Assembly (NCBI GenBank): GCA_024734495.1
Contig: JALMQS010000828.1
Location: forward strand, 4,823,603-4,887,602
Direction of reading: 5' to 3'
Length of the DNA: 64,000 nucleotides
Origin: Forficula auricularia
Lineage: Eukaryota; Arthropoda; Insecta; Dermaptera; Forficulidae
Shown: in pieces, positions 31,306 to 42,683 of the stretch
Layout of the letters: every line of letters begins with the position of its first letter
Position numbering within the stretch: position 1 is the stretch's first letter
Position numbers and translations under genes: made by a program
The notes under the pieces: model-generated
What the model was told of the DNA's origin: nothing
Database searches by the model: none
Seen by the model: the letters and a program-made list of their open reading frames with translations, nothing else

Positions 31306-31544
31306 CTAGTTGCTCCAGGCGTGCTCTGCACCTAGACCCACAGGGCGGGTTGCCTGGCGGGCAGCGTCTCGAGATGGCCAAAAGTTTTTTATTGATTTAA
31401 CGCATTGCCTAAGCACGATCACTATCTAACCAATCAGAATCGTTCTAATAATTTAACGCTTTGCCATTGGCTATGCACTGGCCAATCAGATCGTTTGGAT
31501 CATACAAACATATATACATACTTTTCCATTTTATAATATATAGA
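31306..31544 (-). mobile_element. Helitron, non-autonomous
   Basis: Minus strand: starts TC (31544-31543) after A, in TCTATATATTATAAAATGG, and ends CTAG (31309-31306) followed by T. The shared interior includes GATCCAAACGATCTGATTGG and GATAGTGATCGTGCTTAGGC. The 3' terminal hairpin is less regular than in sister copies. Confidence 0.8.
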
Positions 31545-31763
31545 TTTATATATAATGATATTTCCAAATATTAATGTAATATTTAACTTGATTGAAAATA
31601 ATATAGATCGTATTCAGTTTAGAATAAATTTTAAATTTTAAAACTTCTGCTTATCCTGAAAGCATTATTTCCTCGAAAAGAATATATATTTAATGTACAG
31701 GATGATCCATATACAAAATTTTCTAAAAATTACTAAAATTAAAGCGATTTTTATTATAATTTA

Positions 31764-32060
31764 CTAACAGCCGACCGGGTCTTCGGCCCGGCGTCACATA
31801 GCCCCTGGCGGGGAGCGTCTCGTTCATACCAATTTAATAATTAAAATTTAAAATGATACTGTATTGAAAGAATGTGATTAGTGAAATTGATACAACAATA
31901 AGGAAAGGTTTATTTAACACATTGGCTAAGCACGATCACTATCTGACCAATCAGAATCGTTCTAAAAATTTAACGCTTTGCCATTGGCTATGCACTGGCC
32001 AATCAGATCGTTTGGATCATACAAACATATATACATACTTTTCCATTTTATATATATAGA
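31764..32060 (-). mobile_element. Helitron, non-autonomous
   Basis: Minus strand: starts TC (32060-32059) after A and ends TTAG (31767-31764) followed by T; the GC-rich hairpin GCCGGGCCGAAGACCCGGTC is just inside. 297 bp, the same family as 58331-58619. An internal 61-codon frame is incidental. Confidence 0.85.
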
Positions 32061-32713
32061 TGAGTCAGAATTTTGAATAAAGTGCTTATAATATAAATAA
32101 TACTAAAGTATAAATTAGTTTAAAATTTGCATGCAGGATGGTAAAAGGAAAAAAATAATTTAATCTTGGTATACTAAATATTTATTTTCTGATAGAGAAA
32201 ACTCATTTGAAATTTCAACCCACTTTCTAGTAAATTCTGCACATTTTTAGGTCTCCTTAATTTATTATTTTCAACCACTTCATTCAATATTATTCTCTTA
32301 TAAATTAAAATAAATTTTTCTAAGCAGTTTTCAAATTATTGACTTTTCGGGCAATCCTGTACACCGGAGGAGGGCGTTGCCGATTGTAATAATAATAATA
32401 ATAATAATAAAAATAGTCAATAAATCAAGAGATGGAGTCGTTTCCAGATTGTAATAACACGATATTATTGAACTTTAATATTGGCCATTTGCCTAACCTG
32501 ACAATATGCCAAAGAGTAGAAAAGTTGTTGCGTTTCTAGTGAGATACAAGTTCCAAATTCCCACTATTTAACTTATATCTTCCAAAATACTTGACACGCA
32601 CACAGGAACGAGTTTCAGTGTGTGAAGCATCTTATCTTTTATTTTTGTGAAAACTACCTAGTATTTTATATTTAAAATTTTAAAAAGTTTCAAAATTTTC
32701 TTTACTTTATTTA
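32061..32713. other. AT-rich stretch with (AAT)n microsatellite
   Basis: (TAA)n at about 32386-32410. Nothing else recognised. Confidence 0.5.
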
Positions 32714-33736
32714 AGTTAGTTGTTTTGCGACAATAGGTACTAGCAAAAAGTTAATTCTAGAGCATATAGAACAGTCAATATGGATTCATTATTCATAAAC
32801 CCAAAACTTTTTGCTTTTTATGTACCACTACTAGCCAATCCCGTATTCGTTTGATAAATCTGGCAACACAGTTCGAGCTTGTATATATTTTATGATAGAA
32901 ATTTCAGATAAAGTACATTTTAAAGGGAGATTTATAAAACAAAAAGTTCTTGATAGCTATTGCGACAATTGTTGAATCGAAAAAAAGTAAAAAAAATACT
33001 AAAGTTAACCCACTTTTAAGGTTAAATAAATGCGTTGTTGTCAGGTTGTTTTTAGTGTAAATTTTTCTTTATACATTTTTCATTATTTATTCATTATTAT
33101 CTCAGAAACTGTGTTCTAACTATGAATTAACATTTTCTTAAAAAATCCTTTAGTTATTGTTTAATGTTGGTTTAGTTATTTATAACGCTGGTAAGAAGAG
33201 TTTCTTAATTATAATTAAATATGTATGTAAACTTTCTGATATCCCGTATAGTTCAATGTATAAGAGTCTGAAAAACTCTATCTTTGGAATTTAATATCTC
33301 CGGAACAAGGGCGGATCCAGGGGGGGACCGCCCCCCCACCATACAGGCCCGTACCTGGCGGGAGTGCAACACGTGCGTCGCACGCAGAGGCCAAAAAACG
33401 GCGGCCAAATCGACAGGGAATTTATAACAATTTTTATTTTTTTAATTTTATTTTAATGAACTTAAAATATGAGATATGAAATTTGTAAAAAAAATTTAAA
33501 ATTTAAAATAACTGACCCCCCACCCCCCGCTTAGACAATTCGATTGCGACACACTTTCGAGATAAAAAGTAGATCTTATATACATCGGCCACCTTATATA
33601 CATTCTCCCCCCCCCCCCATAAAAAATTCCTGGATCCGCCCTTGCTCCGGAACTATATTATTCATAAATTTCGTTTAATAATCTGTCTAAATTTCAAAAA
33701 AATCCTAAGAAAACCCATATGGGCACACAACTACCT
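32714..33736. mobile_element. Family Z element with a different nested hAT MITE
   Basis: Ends AGTTAGTTGTTTTGCGACAA and, inverted, AGGTAGTTGTGTGCCC; TA on both sides (32712-32713 and 33737-33738). Its short open frame is degraded (no ATG, changed Lys run). A hAT MITE sits at 33306-33644. Confidence 0.8.
33306..33644. mobile_element. hAT MITE, CAAGGGCGGATCCAGG family, copy 1
   Basis: Perfect inverted ends CAAGGGCGGATCCAGG / CCTGGATCCGCCCTTG. Perfect 8-bp duplication CTCCGGAA (33298-33305 and 33645-33652), inserted into a sequence present uninterrupted in other Z copies. C and G runs lie near both ends. Confidence 0.93.
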
Positions 33737-34253
33737 TAAAATGTTTCACTAAGAACCCACACCATTCTCCCTTAACAAAATTTTTTATCCATCTTAAAAA
33801 ATTAAAAGTCAATATTTGTATAATTTTGTAATCTCTGATCTTGTATTTTCTGTTCTACCCTTAGCGAAAATTTCAATTATAGTAAAAATGTGGAGTTTCT
33901 TCACGATAAGGGCAAAAAGAGAAGAGCTGTTGTTGGGAGGTAAAGCATCTTATCGACTTTCCTCGACAATGCACAGAATGTTGTTGGTTTCGGAATTCCA
34001 ATAATGGTTCAATAAGATTACTGAAATCCAATACAATGTAACAACGATCTTACCCACTACATTCAGGGGATGATTCAATTTGAAAACTTATGGGAACATT
34101 TTTTATGTTTTTATGTTGCCAAAAGTTTTAAGATTGACTTTTTGAGAATCCTGATTTCGTATTATACATATATTCACTTTGGCTGAATTAACTATGATTT
34201 TAATGGATTTTGATGAGGCAGTCCAAAATTCAAAAACGAGAGATAATTTTAAC
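33737..34253. other. Intergenic stretch, possible decayed coding sequence
   Basis: A 62-codon frame at 33816-34004 (ending KREELLLGGKASYRLSSTMH...) has protein-like composition in its second half but no recognised motif. From about 34207 the start of a GATGAGGCAGTCC palindrome appears, cut off before the hammerhead-like motif. Confidence 0.3.
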
Positions 34254-34495
34254 TATCTTTTTACTTTACCATAAAGGGTATGGTCAAGTATTGTAATCGT
34301 GAAAAAAGTGTTTTTTTCCTTCTTTTTTTCGAAATATCTCAAAAATGGCTGAAACTATTTTGATTAAAACCATGGCATTTCGAGATAATAACTGTTTTGT
34401 CAAAATGTCTGTTAGTTAGTCTGTGTGTTACCAAATTTTGTGGACGAGCTAGCTCAAAAACTAGTGTGAATATCAAAACCAAATTTCACACGTAG

Positions 34496-34868
34496 TTTTG
34501 TTGCATTGATTTTTCGTTTATTGGACCACGCAGGTGGGGACCTCCACTAACAAGAAATATTTACATAGTCTGGTGAATTTAATTATAGGAGTATTTACAC
34601 AATTATGGGAACATTTACATAATATATTTACATTTTTTTTCTTTATACAATTTCTAGCGCATGGTGATTTCCCTATAAGTTCTCCTGTTGAAGCTATAAA
34701 ATTCATCAAAGAACCCCTCATCGCCCTGAAGGTCATATCGCATAAAGTTCTTGGAAATTCCCAGGGCGACAAGGGGAGGCACCGCTTTATGCCACCACAC
34801 TCCCTTCCACGAGAGTGTGATGGCTTCAACTCTCACAGAACCCGAACCCACCCCAAACCTTGATGCAA
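34496..34868. other. GC-richer insertion within family Y
   Basis: Absent from the other Y copies, so an insertion. It begins TTGCATTGA and ends TTGATGCA. It holds overlapping open frames on both strands (103 codons minus 34518-34829, 109 codons plus 34534-34863), of which the minus frame 34654-34905 has the more protein-like text (VGSGSVRVEAITLSWKG). Nature unknown; a retroelement 3' fragment is one possibility. Confidence 0.45.
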
Positions 34869-35277
34869 TTAAGATCTGATTAGATTTTAGTGTATATCGA
34901 CCCAAAATTAAGGGGATGGATGGAGGGGGTGGGTTAAAATTTAAAATTATAATATTTTCAAACTAAAAAAAAAACAAGAAAAAATGAAAAAATACTATAA
35001 AATGAACCTATAATAACAAAAAAAATTCTGGCGCCAAATTTTAGGGGGGGGGTCAAAAAATAAAAATCTAGGCCGCCATTTGAGCAAACTCAACCAAATT
35101 TTGTATACATAATCAATGGGTTCCCAGAACAATAAAAATGCATAAACAAACAGTCCAAAATTGAGGGGCGGGTCAAAAAATGAAAATCTAGGCCCTTGGA
35201 CCAAACTCAATCAGAAGTGTATGGTAAAGTCAAGTGGATGGCTACATCAGAACGTGTCGATTTATTTATTCTAATCC

Positions 35278-35310
35278 AACGTTTCACAGGTTTATTCCCT
35301 CGTTCTTCAG
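35278..35310 (-). ncRNA. Hammerhead-like motif
   Basis: Minus strand CTGAAGA (35310-35304), stem weakened by changes (CGAGG with CCTGT), GAAAC kept, then GTTGG. Confidence 0.4.
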
Positions 35311-35325
35311 GGCCTTGAAAAGTCA

Positions 35326-35358
35326 GTGAAGAAGGAGTGAATAAACCTCCGAATCGTC
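35326..35358 (+). ncRNA. Hammerhead-like motif, mutated
   Basis: CTGAAGA has become GTGAAGA (35326-35332) and GAAAC has become GAATC; stem mostly kept. Confidence 0.4.
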
Positions 35359-35645
35359 GGCTTTGAATAAAAAAGATAGTTATAATTATCTCTCCTTTTT
35401 GAACCTTGGAATGAAGTCTAAAAATGCAAAAACTAACAGCCCGAATGGTGGGGGGAGGGTCAAAAAATGAAAATCTTTGCCATTTACCAAACTCAAACAA
35501 ATTTTGTATACATAATCAGTGGGTCCCAGGAGTCTAAAAATGCAAAAACTAACCCCCCTACATGATTATAAATAATTTTATTAAATATAAGTGAGGGGCC
35601 AGGTTGTATGGTAAAGTCAAGTGGATGGCCACATCAGAACACGTC

Positions 35646-36224
35646 AGCTTATTTTCAAATTGTAATTATCTGTAGATGATTCAAACTTGCTTTACTTGAC
35701 CACCCGACGTGCATTCAATTTATTTTCAACTCCTTCTGGGTTGACAGAATTTCTATCAACAGATTGGCGGTTTTTCTAGAAAGTTCGTGAAAGGATCTTG
35801 AATTGTGTATTGCTCCACAATAAAAATAAGGTCACGTCGATTTCAATTCAACAAGCTCAAAAAAGAGTATGAAAATGTCGAGAAAAAATAGTTTATTCTC
35901 AGCATCATCAATCATGGTCTGTTAGTGTTGATTTAAAAATGGACAACATTCTTCTTGGACAGCAAAGCTCGGAAACTAGAAAAATTAACAGTAATTTGGA
36001 GGCACTATTTATTCAAAAACGTCTCATAAATCTTTGGCAAAAGTTTGACTGTTCCTCGGTGATAATTAAAAGATCACTTGTTACTTTATTAAATATAGTA
36101 ATGTGGTCATTCCGTTACCAACTTGTATATTAAAATAAAATATAAATAGATTTTTTCTTGGCCTAGGCCTAGGGGATTTTATAATTATATAATATTTATT
36201 TTTTAAATTGATCCTACCTCCATT
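35646..36224. other. Intergenic stretch with one small open frame
   Basis: A 64-codon plus frame at 35939-36133 (MDNILLGQQSSETRKINSNL) has mixed composition but no recognised family, no upstream promoter signal and no splice partner. I leave it as a possible remnant. Confidence 0.3.
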
Positions 36225-36548
36225 CAAGGGCGGATCCAGGCGAGGGTGGAGGGGGCGATCGCCCCCCATACAACCCCGTGCCTGGCGGGAGTGCAACACG
36301 TGCGCCGCAGCAGAGGCCAAAAAACGGCGGCCAAATCGACAGGGAATTTATAACAATTTTTTTTTAATGAACTTAAAATATGAGATATGAAATTTGTAAA
36401 CCCCCCCCCCCCCCCCCCCCCCGCTTGGACAATTCGATCGCGACACACTTTCGAGATAAAAAGTAGATCTTAAATACATCGGCCACCTTATATACATTCT
36501 CCCACCCCCCCCCCCCCCCGCCAAAAGAAATCACTGGATCCGCGCTTG
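36225..36548. mobile_element. hAT MITE, CAAGGGCGGATCCAGG family, copy 2
   Basis: Left end CAAGGGCGGATCCAGG; right end, inverted, CAAGCGCGGATCCAGTG. Perfect 8-bp duplication CCTCCATT (36217-36224 and 36549-36556). The interior matches copy 1 (AGTGCAACACGTGCG, GGCCAAAAAACGGCGGCCAA) with a long C run at 36400-36422. Confidence 0.93.
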
Positions 36549-36867
36549 CCTCCATTTAGAGACACTACTATCAAAAGAAGATATAGTGAGTCATTTCTGA
36601 AAGGTTTTAAAGGGTGCATTTGCAAAATTTGACACCATCGCTCAAAAGACATTTATAGAAACAACTTTATTTGTTGACTCCTCGTACATTTCAGCCCCCC
36701 AAAAAATATTCATATGTCGTTTTAAATAGAGAGTGGGGCATAAAGTTCTACCACATTTTGTATAAAAACTGAAAAAATTTAACTAGAAAAAAACCGAATA
36801 TATTTTTGCAAAGAACATAAAATAATTTTTTTTTTTAATGTATTTCAAATATTAAATCAGACAAAAA
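36549..36867. other. Intergenic stretch
   Basis: Nothing recognised. Confidence 0.5.
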
Positions 36868-37118
36868 AAGGGGATCAAAAATGAAAATTCTAGTCCTTTC
36901 GAACAAACTCCACCAAATTTTGTATACATATTCTGTGGACCCCGAGATATAAAAGGCTAGAAATGCAAAGGCTAACCACACAAAATGGGGGGAGGGTCAA
37001 AAATGAAAATTCTAGCCCTTTCGACCAAACCCAACCCATTTTGGATGTTTAGTTTTTGCATTTCTAGCCTTCTGGGGGTTCACAGAATATAAGTAAATAC
37101 AAAATTTGGTTGGGTATA
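36868..37118. repeat. Family Y fragment
   Basis: Two or three tandem sub-blocks with CAAATTTTGTATACATA and AAATGCAAAGGCTAACC. Part is inverted (GTTTAGTTTTTGCATTTCTAG from about 37047), giving a local head-to-head arrangement. Confidence 0.65.
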
Positions 37119-38765
37119 TATATTTGCCTAGATTCATTTGTAGCAACGCTGACTAATGCTGCAGACAGGGAGCGCCGTCGGTGTATTTGCGGCAAATTTG
37201 AAATATAATCGTAATTTGGACTCGAATTTTGAAATGAAACTCTCCAATTGATTTTAAATTAAGAAAAATTAAATATATTGATGATTATTCCTCCTCCCTC
37301 CCCCTACCACTCTGCACAGAAAAAGAAATCAATCACATCTTATTTGATTTATATTTAATATATTATTTGTTTATTTTTTAATAATTTGCCACTTTTTTAT
37401 AATTTTTAAAAATCTAAATATTGTTATTCTTATTTTTTGATTTTTACAAAAATTGAACGACTTAAGACACGCATCCCCGAGTTTCTCATGTCAATATTGG
37501 AGGGAGCAGCCTGTCATACAAACAACACCTGATATCTTTTAAATATGTTGAGCCTTATATCGATTATCGATCCCAAATTTAAAAAAAAATGATATAATAT
37601 AATTCTTCTCCTCACACGATCCCACTTATTTAAATAAATCTATTTCCACACGAAAAATATCACAATGCTGTAGATTATAGAAAAAAAAATACTTCCAGAT
37701 TCATATCTAGAGCCTCATTTCTGTAGCTGTGTCAGGACGAAAATGAGGCAAAACTATTAAGAGACTATGTATTTTCGGGAGTTTACAGGTATACATTTGG
37801 AGTGTGGTTTTTTAGAAGGAATAAAAATTTTGGATCTAGACTCTGCCCGCCAGAGGCTCAGCCCAAGAGGGTCCGAGCTACGAGGGCGTGCCGAAGGCAC
37901 GCACTAAAAGCTCGTAATACAATATTTATTTATTTATTTTTAATTTTTCAAACTGATTTATTTTTTCTACATTATTGGTCGCAATAATTGAGAAAGATTG
38001 TATAATTATTATAAGTAAGGCTAGCTAACAAATAATACTACTAAAAAATCCCACAGTTTGAATAAAAATCTATTTTGGATGTTGCAAATAATATATTTAA
38101 ATTTATTATTAATTATTTTGATTTTAGAAATGTTGTATGGCATATATAAATCACTAGTAGAGATCTAATTTAGAAAAGGGATATTTATCTTATGGACCCG
38201 TTGGGGAATAAAACATTAAAAACAAAATACAAGCTGCCAATTGATTCTATAAATTTTCCACTTCTCTGTTGTGGATTTTTTTAGGACATTTACCTGGGGA
38301 TCTCTTTTTATTTATTTCTTGGCGTGGAATGTGAATGAAAATCCATTTATCCAAAAGCCAGCTGATATTCGAACGCATCAACGGAATATAAATTCACTTT
38401 CTTAGTTCATGTTTTATAGCCAAATCTCTTCCTACCAATTCAATTGTTTTTCATCATCGATTTATCAGAGAGCTTTTGAGCGCATATTAATTTTAATGGT
38501 TTTATATTACATACCTAACCATTTAAATAATATATAACAAGAAAATCGAATATTGGGGAATTTCAATTATGAATTAACTGTATAATGAATCCAAATAAAA
38601 CGACGCAGATACCGTTACGAGCAGTATTGCCGCGATCTTTTATTCGAATTTACTATTCATTTTAGTAAAATGTACTGTAATGGGTTAAAAAATTAATTAA
38701 TACATCAAAACTCATCTTTTTACTTTCACATTTATATCCTATAGAATATATTATAATATGAAGTA
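37119..38765. other. Long AT-rich intergenic stretch
   Basis: A GC-rich hairpin (GGCGTGCC/GGCACGC) at about 37885-37901, followed by ACTAAAA, resembles a Helitron-type 3' end but has no matching 5' end. The rest has no repeat partner or credible gene. Confidence 0.4.
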
Positions 38766-38841
38766 AAGTGAAACCCCTCAAATCCGAACCCCGGAAATCC
38801 GAAATCCCGGGAAATCCGAACGAGTTTTTTTGACAAATTTA

Positions 38842-39521
38842 AGGTAGTTGTTTCACCATATGGGTTTTCTTAGGATTTTTTAGAAATTTAGACAGATTAT
38901 TTATTGGCAAAACGAAATTTATTAACAATATAGTTACGGAGATATTAAATTCCGGACTCTTGTACATTGCTCTATACGGGATATCGGAAAGTTTACATGG
39001 ATATTTAATTATAATTAAGAAACTTTTCTTACCATTGTTATAAAAAACTAAACCAACATTAAACAATAACTACTTAATAGATTTTTTAAGAAAATTTTAA
39101 TTCATAGTTTCAAAACAGTTTCTGAGATAATAATGAATAATTAATGAAAACTGTATAAATGAAAAATTTACACTAAAAACAAGCTGGCAACAACGCATTT
39201 ATTTAACCTAAAAAGTGGGTTAACTTTAGTACTTTTTTGACGTTTTTTTGCTTCAGCCATTGTCCCAACAGCTTTCAATCGCTTATTAAGAACGTTTTGT
39301 TTTATAATTCTCCCTTTAAAATGTACTTTTCTGAAATTTCTATCATAAAATATATACAAGCTCGGACAGTGTTGCCAGATTTGTCAAACAAGAACGGGAT
39401 TGGCTCGAAGTGGTACATAAACAGCAAAAAGTTTTGGGCCTATGAATTATGAATCCTTATTGTCTGTTCTTTATACTCTAGCATTAACTTTTTGCTAGTA
39501 TTGTCCCGAAACAACATAACT
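38842..39521. mobile_element. Family Z element nested in the pogo element
   Basis: Begins AGGTAGTTGTTTCACCATAT after TA (38840-38841). The right end GAAACAACATAACTT is altered from the usual GAAACAACTACCTT. About 680 bp, uninterrupted, the most complete Z copy without internal insertions. Confidence 0.82.
39168..39359 (-). CDS. Longest open frame of family Z
   Basis: 63 codons. The C-terminal 30 start at the ATG at 39260 (MAEAKKRQKSTKVNPLFRLN), conserved in two other copies. The upstream part (VHFKGRIIKQNVLNKRLKAV) is also recognisable in other copies, out of frame. Highly basic. It could be a DNA-binding N-terminus of a lost transposase or an element-borne small protein; no known domain recognised. 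Confidence 0.45.
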   Translation of the reverse strand: MYIFYDRNFRKVHFKGRIIKQNVLNKRLKAVGTMAEAKKRQKSTKVNPLFRLNKCVVASLFLV

Positions 39522-39529
39522 TGTTAATT

Positions 39530-39678
39530 TGCAAAACTGTTCAATTTTGAGATGATTTTTTTCCAGTCACTGATTGTTGCTTTGCCAACTTTGTCAAACT
39601 TTCCCCAGCGTCCAGACGCTTTAAAGCTTTCAGTTTTTGTTCTACGGTACAAGAACGGTGTTTTCGTTTGTTTGCCAT
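39530..39678 (-). pseudogene. pogo/Tigger transposase N-terminus (CENP-B-type helix-turn-helix), broken
   Basis: ATG at 39678 opens MANKRKHRSCTVEQKLKALK, RLDAGESLTKLAK; after a small deletion and frame change the text continues GKATISDWKKIISKL in another frame. This is the standard start of Tigger/pogo transposases (EQKLxxLKRLDxGES, then GVGKxTISDWKK). The DDE catalytic domain is absent. Confidence 0.85.
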
Positions 39679-39828
39679 AATTTAAAATCAAAACATTAAT
39701 CAACACCGTTCAATTAATTAAAAACTCAACAATAACAACCCAACTCGAACAGCCAAAACCAGCTTTCGGCAAATTAAAATCCGAACAGGCTATAGCCCCA
39801 AATAGTTCGGATTTGAGGGGTTTCACTG

Positions 39829-41438
39829 TATTGCGATCGCCTGTCGGGGTCCTGACTTTTTGAGATCTCGAATCTCACAGAGATGAAACAAGTTAATTTC
39901 AGACTACATATAATATATTCTAGTGAATTGAAAAATAATCTCTGATGCAAATGAGATTTTATTTAGACCATCGCTAGGAAAAGCGTGTTCATTTAGATTT
40001 AGAATGAAGTTTTATTGAACATGAAAAAAGTTTCATTTCTCTAAATGAACGGGAAGTGTAGTGGTCTAGGCCAGATATATAATAATTAAACACCTTTATT
40101 CCTTTTGTTATTCTTGTATATATGTATATTTCATTCTATTGTTTAAATGGCACAATGCTAGATAGTCAAAAGCGCAATTATACTAAAGTATATTTATTTA
40201 TTATTTTTATAATATATGGTAAATGCTTATTCATTTACTGACGATTGGATCTTTATACCCTTATGGATTAAGCCTGGTTAACAGCGAGTTTTTAGAGGAT
40301 TCTCTTATTATATCTATATTTAAATTTTGTCGACAATATCGATATTATTATAAATAATTAAAAATTAACAAAATAAGAAAATCCAAGTTTAAAGTTTTAA
40401 AAGATTCAGTATACATTCTGCAAATTGTAATGATGTGACAGTGTTTTGATAAGTGAACTGTTTGAGCTTCTAAACTAAAAATTGGTATAAAAGGGCAGAT
40501 TGATAATACAAGGTTTTCTACCAGATTTCAGTTTATTAGCTCTAATAGTTCAAGAGTATCCCATTATAAAAGTATTTAATTTTTTAATCAGAAATTTCGG
40601 AGCTAGAAAGCTTTAATTCATTTATAATAAAGTTATTAAAGAACAAAGTTACTCAATGGGTCAAACGATCTCTGACGTCCTTCTAGTGTTAATGGAGGTT
40701 GTTGAAGAAGGTTTTCTTTAGAAGCAGGATGTTTAAATAGATAATCGATTTTGTAAGAAATAACTTGTCTTCACCTTAATCTAAATATTTTCATTTATTT
40801 GAGACAATAAATTAAAAATTGTGCTACACTTCATAAAATACCATTGTATTTTAAAGGTTTTTTGTTAATATTCATTATTATATGTTGTTTTTTATTTTAT
40901 CTAGCGTACGCTTCACCACCCTCTATATTTGGCCATCATTAGTTCCGCCAAAACTCACTTTCCATCTTAAAGGGTGATGAAATGTTCCCGAGATAAGGAA
41001 CAACAGATCTTTACAAAGAGATCTTTATCGTTTTCATCAAAGTTAACTTCTTGTTTCAATCATTGTCAACACCCTGAAACAATTTAATCTATTTAACAAC
41101 CATGATTTCGACTAATTTGGCAAAGAATTTTCCAAGAAAGTGCTCTAAGCTGAGGCAGACCAGAGATTAGATCAGTGAACCTCAACAGATCATGGTACGT
41201 GTACGATCTCTATGGTACATGCATGTATATTTGTCGTGTTATTTATTTGAGATTATATTTTTTGAAACTTGATTTGAATTTAATATGATATCAATTTTGA
41301 AAAAACATAGACTTTAAGATAGGTATAATCCCAGATAGCAAACTCACTCTAGAAAATGTCTTATTCAGTTCTTATTTCTTTAAGATGTCTTAAAGATGTC
41401 TAGAAGATCTCCTAGTGTCCTGAAAACATCATCTAGAC
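39829..41438. other. Intergenic stretch
   Basis: AT-rich single-copy sequence without recognised genes or repeat copies. Confidence 0.45.
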
Positions 41439-41712
41439 CAGGCCTTCTTAAACTTTTTTGATTGGCGACTCCATTTTGACTGAGAAGTCATTGTTTCGCT
41501 ACACGTTGGGGTAACCCAAAAAGACCCGGAGACCCTGTCTATGCGTTCCAAACCCTATCTCACTGCTAGAGAATTCCAGGGAACTCGAACGCTCATACAG
41601 AACAGAAAACTCTGCCTACATCTCCCGACAGCGTCTCCGGGTCTTTTTGGGTTACCCCGATTCAGTTTCGCGACCCTAAATGGTGTCTCGACCTATAGTT
41701 TAAGAAGCTCTG
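41439..41712. mobile_element. hAT-type MITE with long inverted arms
   Basis: Ends CAGGCCTTCTTAAAC and, inverted, CAGAGCTTCTTAAAC. The inner arms TTGGGGTAACCCAAAAAGAC and its complement are strongly paired. The duplications ATCTAGAC (41431-41438) and ATCAAGAC (41713-41720) differ at one base. Confidence 0.82.
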
Positions 41713-42683
41713 ATCAAGACCAAGTGTGCTAGGGGGATTATTATTGTTAGCTTGAGTCATGGCTCTAATTTACAAAAGAATCTCCATTGCCATGCTCAAG
41801 TAAAAACGTTATCCCACATTGCTTTTTTAACTTCGGGTCTGTGTTAAAATGAAGTATTTATTACCATTGTGAAATAACCCTTTTGAAAAAGGTAACCAAA
41901 CCACTTTGCTGGTTGCGAAAGAGAAAGTTAAAGCTCCAGGGTCTCAAAAATATAGATCTACGACTGGCACTACAGTGTACAGACTAATGTTTATTGGTTG
42001 TTCACATTTACATAATAGTGTAGGTACAACTTAAAAAGGTAATGAGATATAATTTGGCGTACAAGTTTGTAATAATAAACTACACCTCTGGGGTAAGTTT
42101 CAATTCTCTAGCTCAAAGGTTGTATGAGGAAAAATGAATAAGCAGCTCAAATTTGCGGAAAGCGTATTGAGTCTTGTAAATGTTTAGCTTTTAGCTCCAA
42201 TTTAATTAATGCAGACTCACAGTAATCTTGATAAATACAGAAAATAATCAAAACCTGTGTATGTTTCTTTCCTCCAAATTTATATAGATATCTGATTTTT
42301 ATTCAATCAAGTCCCAGGTGTTTGAAACCAGAAATCTCATTTATTTAGTTATATATTATTTACCAGCTGCAAAGCCCACATCTTTCTGGCTAGGAGGCGT
42401 GTTTGAACATTTCAGATTTTAATTTATTTTTAAACTCCGACGAATTTATTTAACGCATTGCTTAACCACGGACAATCACTAACCTCCATTTGATCTCTTT
42501 AGCCAATCAGAGAGATAACGCCGTCGTAAGCAGATTATTATTACGTCGGCTTAGAGTGTAAACCTGCTAACTCCATTTTTTATCAAATATGACATTTAAT
42601 ACAGTTCGAAAGAAAAAGAGATGCAGTATCGTCCAAGTAAAACTGCTACTTAAAATTACGATCGTAAGTTGTAGAAAAATAAG
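41713..42683. other. Intergenic stretch with Helitron-like pieces
   Basis: About 42362-42480 shows CCAGCTGCAAAGCCC and AATTTATTTAACGCATTGCTTA, reminiscent of the Helitron family, without clean ends. A block at 42541-42575 (TACGTCGGCTTAGAGTGTAA) is inverted at about 43494-43530, flanking the Y copy. Confidence 0.4.

Larger units (their letters stand above)
35262..35400. repeat. Palindromic hammerhead-bearing insertion in family Y
   Basis: Short arms around 35318 with the CTGAAGA...CCTCCGAATCGTC motif on one side and a diverged copy on the other. The outer arm sequence is mostly lost compared with 5673-5914. Confidence 0.65.
34254..35645 (-). repeat. Family Y repeat, minus orientation, with two insertions
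   Basis: Y sequence runs from CTTTACCATAAAGGGTATGG (34263) to GATGGCCACATCAGAACACG (35623-35642). It is interrupted at about 34496-34868 by a GC-richer segment and at about 35262-35400 by a hammerhead-bearing palindrome. The order of blocks matches the plus-oriented copies at 42684 and 45914. Confidence 0.75.
38766..39828. mobile_element. pogo/Tigger-like element with transposase remnant and nested Z element
   Basis: Inverted ends AAGTGAAACCCCTCAAATCC (first base changed) and, on the minus strand at the right, CAGTGAAACCCCTCAAATCC. TA on both sides (38764-38765, 39829-39830). Element Z at 38842-39521 is inserted in it. The minus strand at the right holds the start of a transposase. Confidence 0.88.

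Noticed and set aside
34207..34262. Another hammerhead palindrome
   Set aside because: Only the outer GATGAGGCAGTCC arm is present; the sequence passes into family Y before reaching the motif.
37885..37910. Helitron 3' end at GGCGTGCCGAAGGCACGC
   Set aside because: The hairpin is good, but no TC-start, no sister copy in the window and no T after CTAA.
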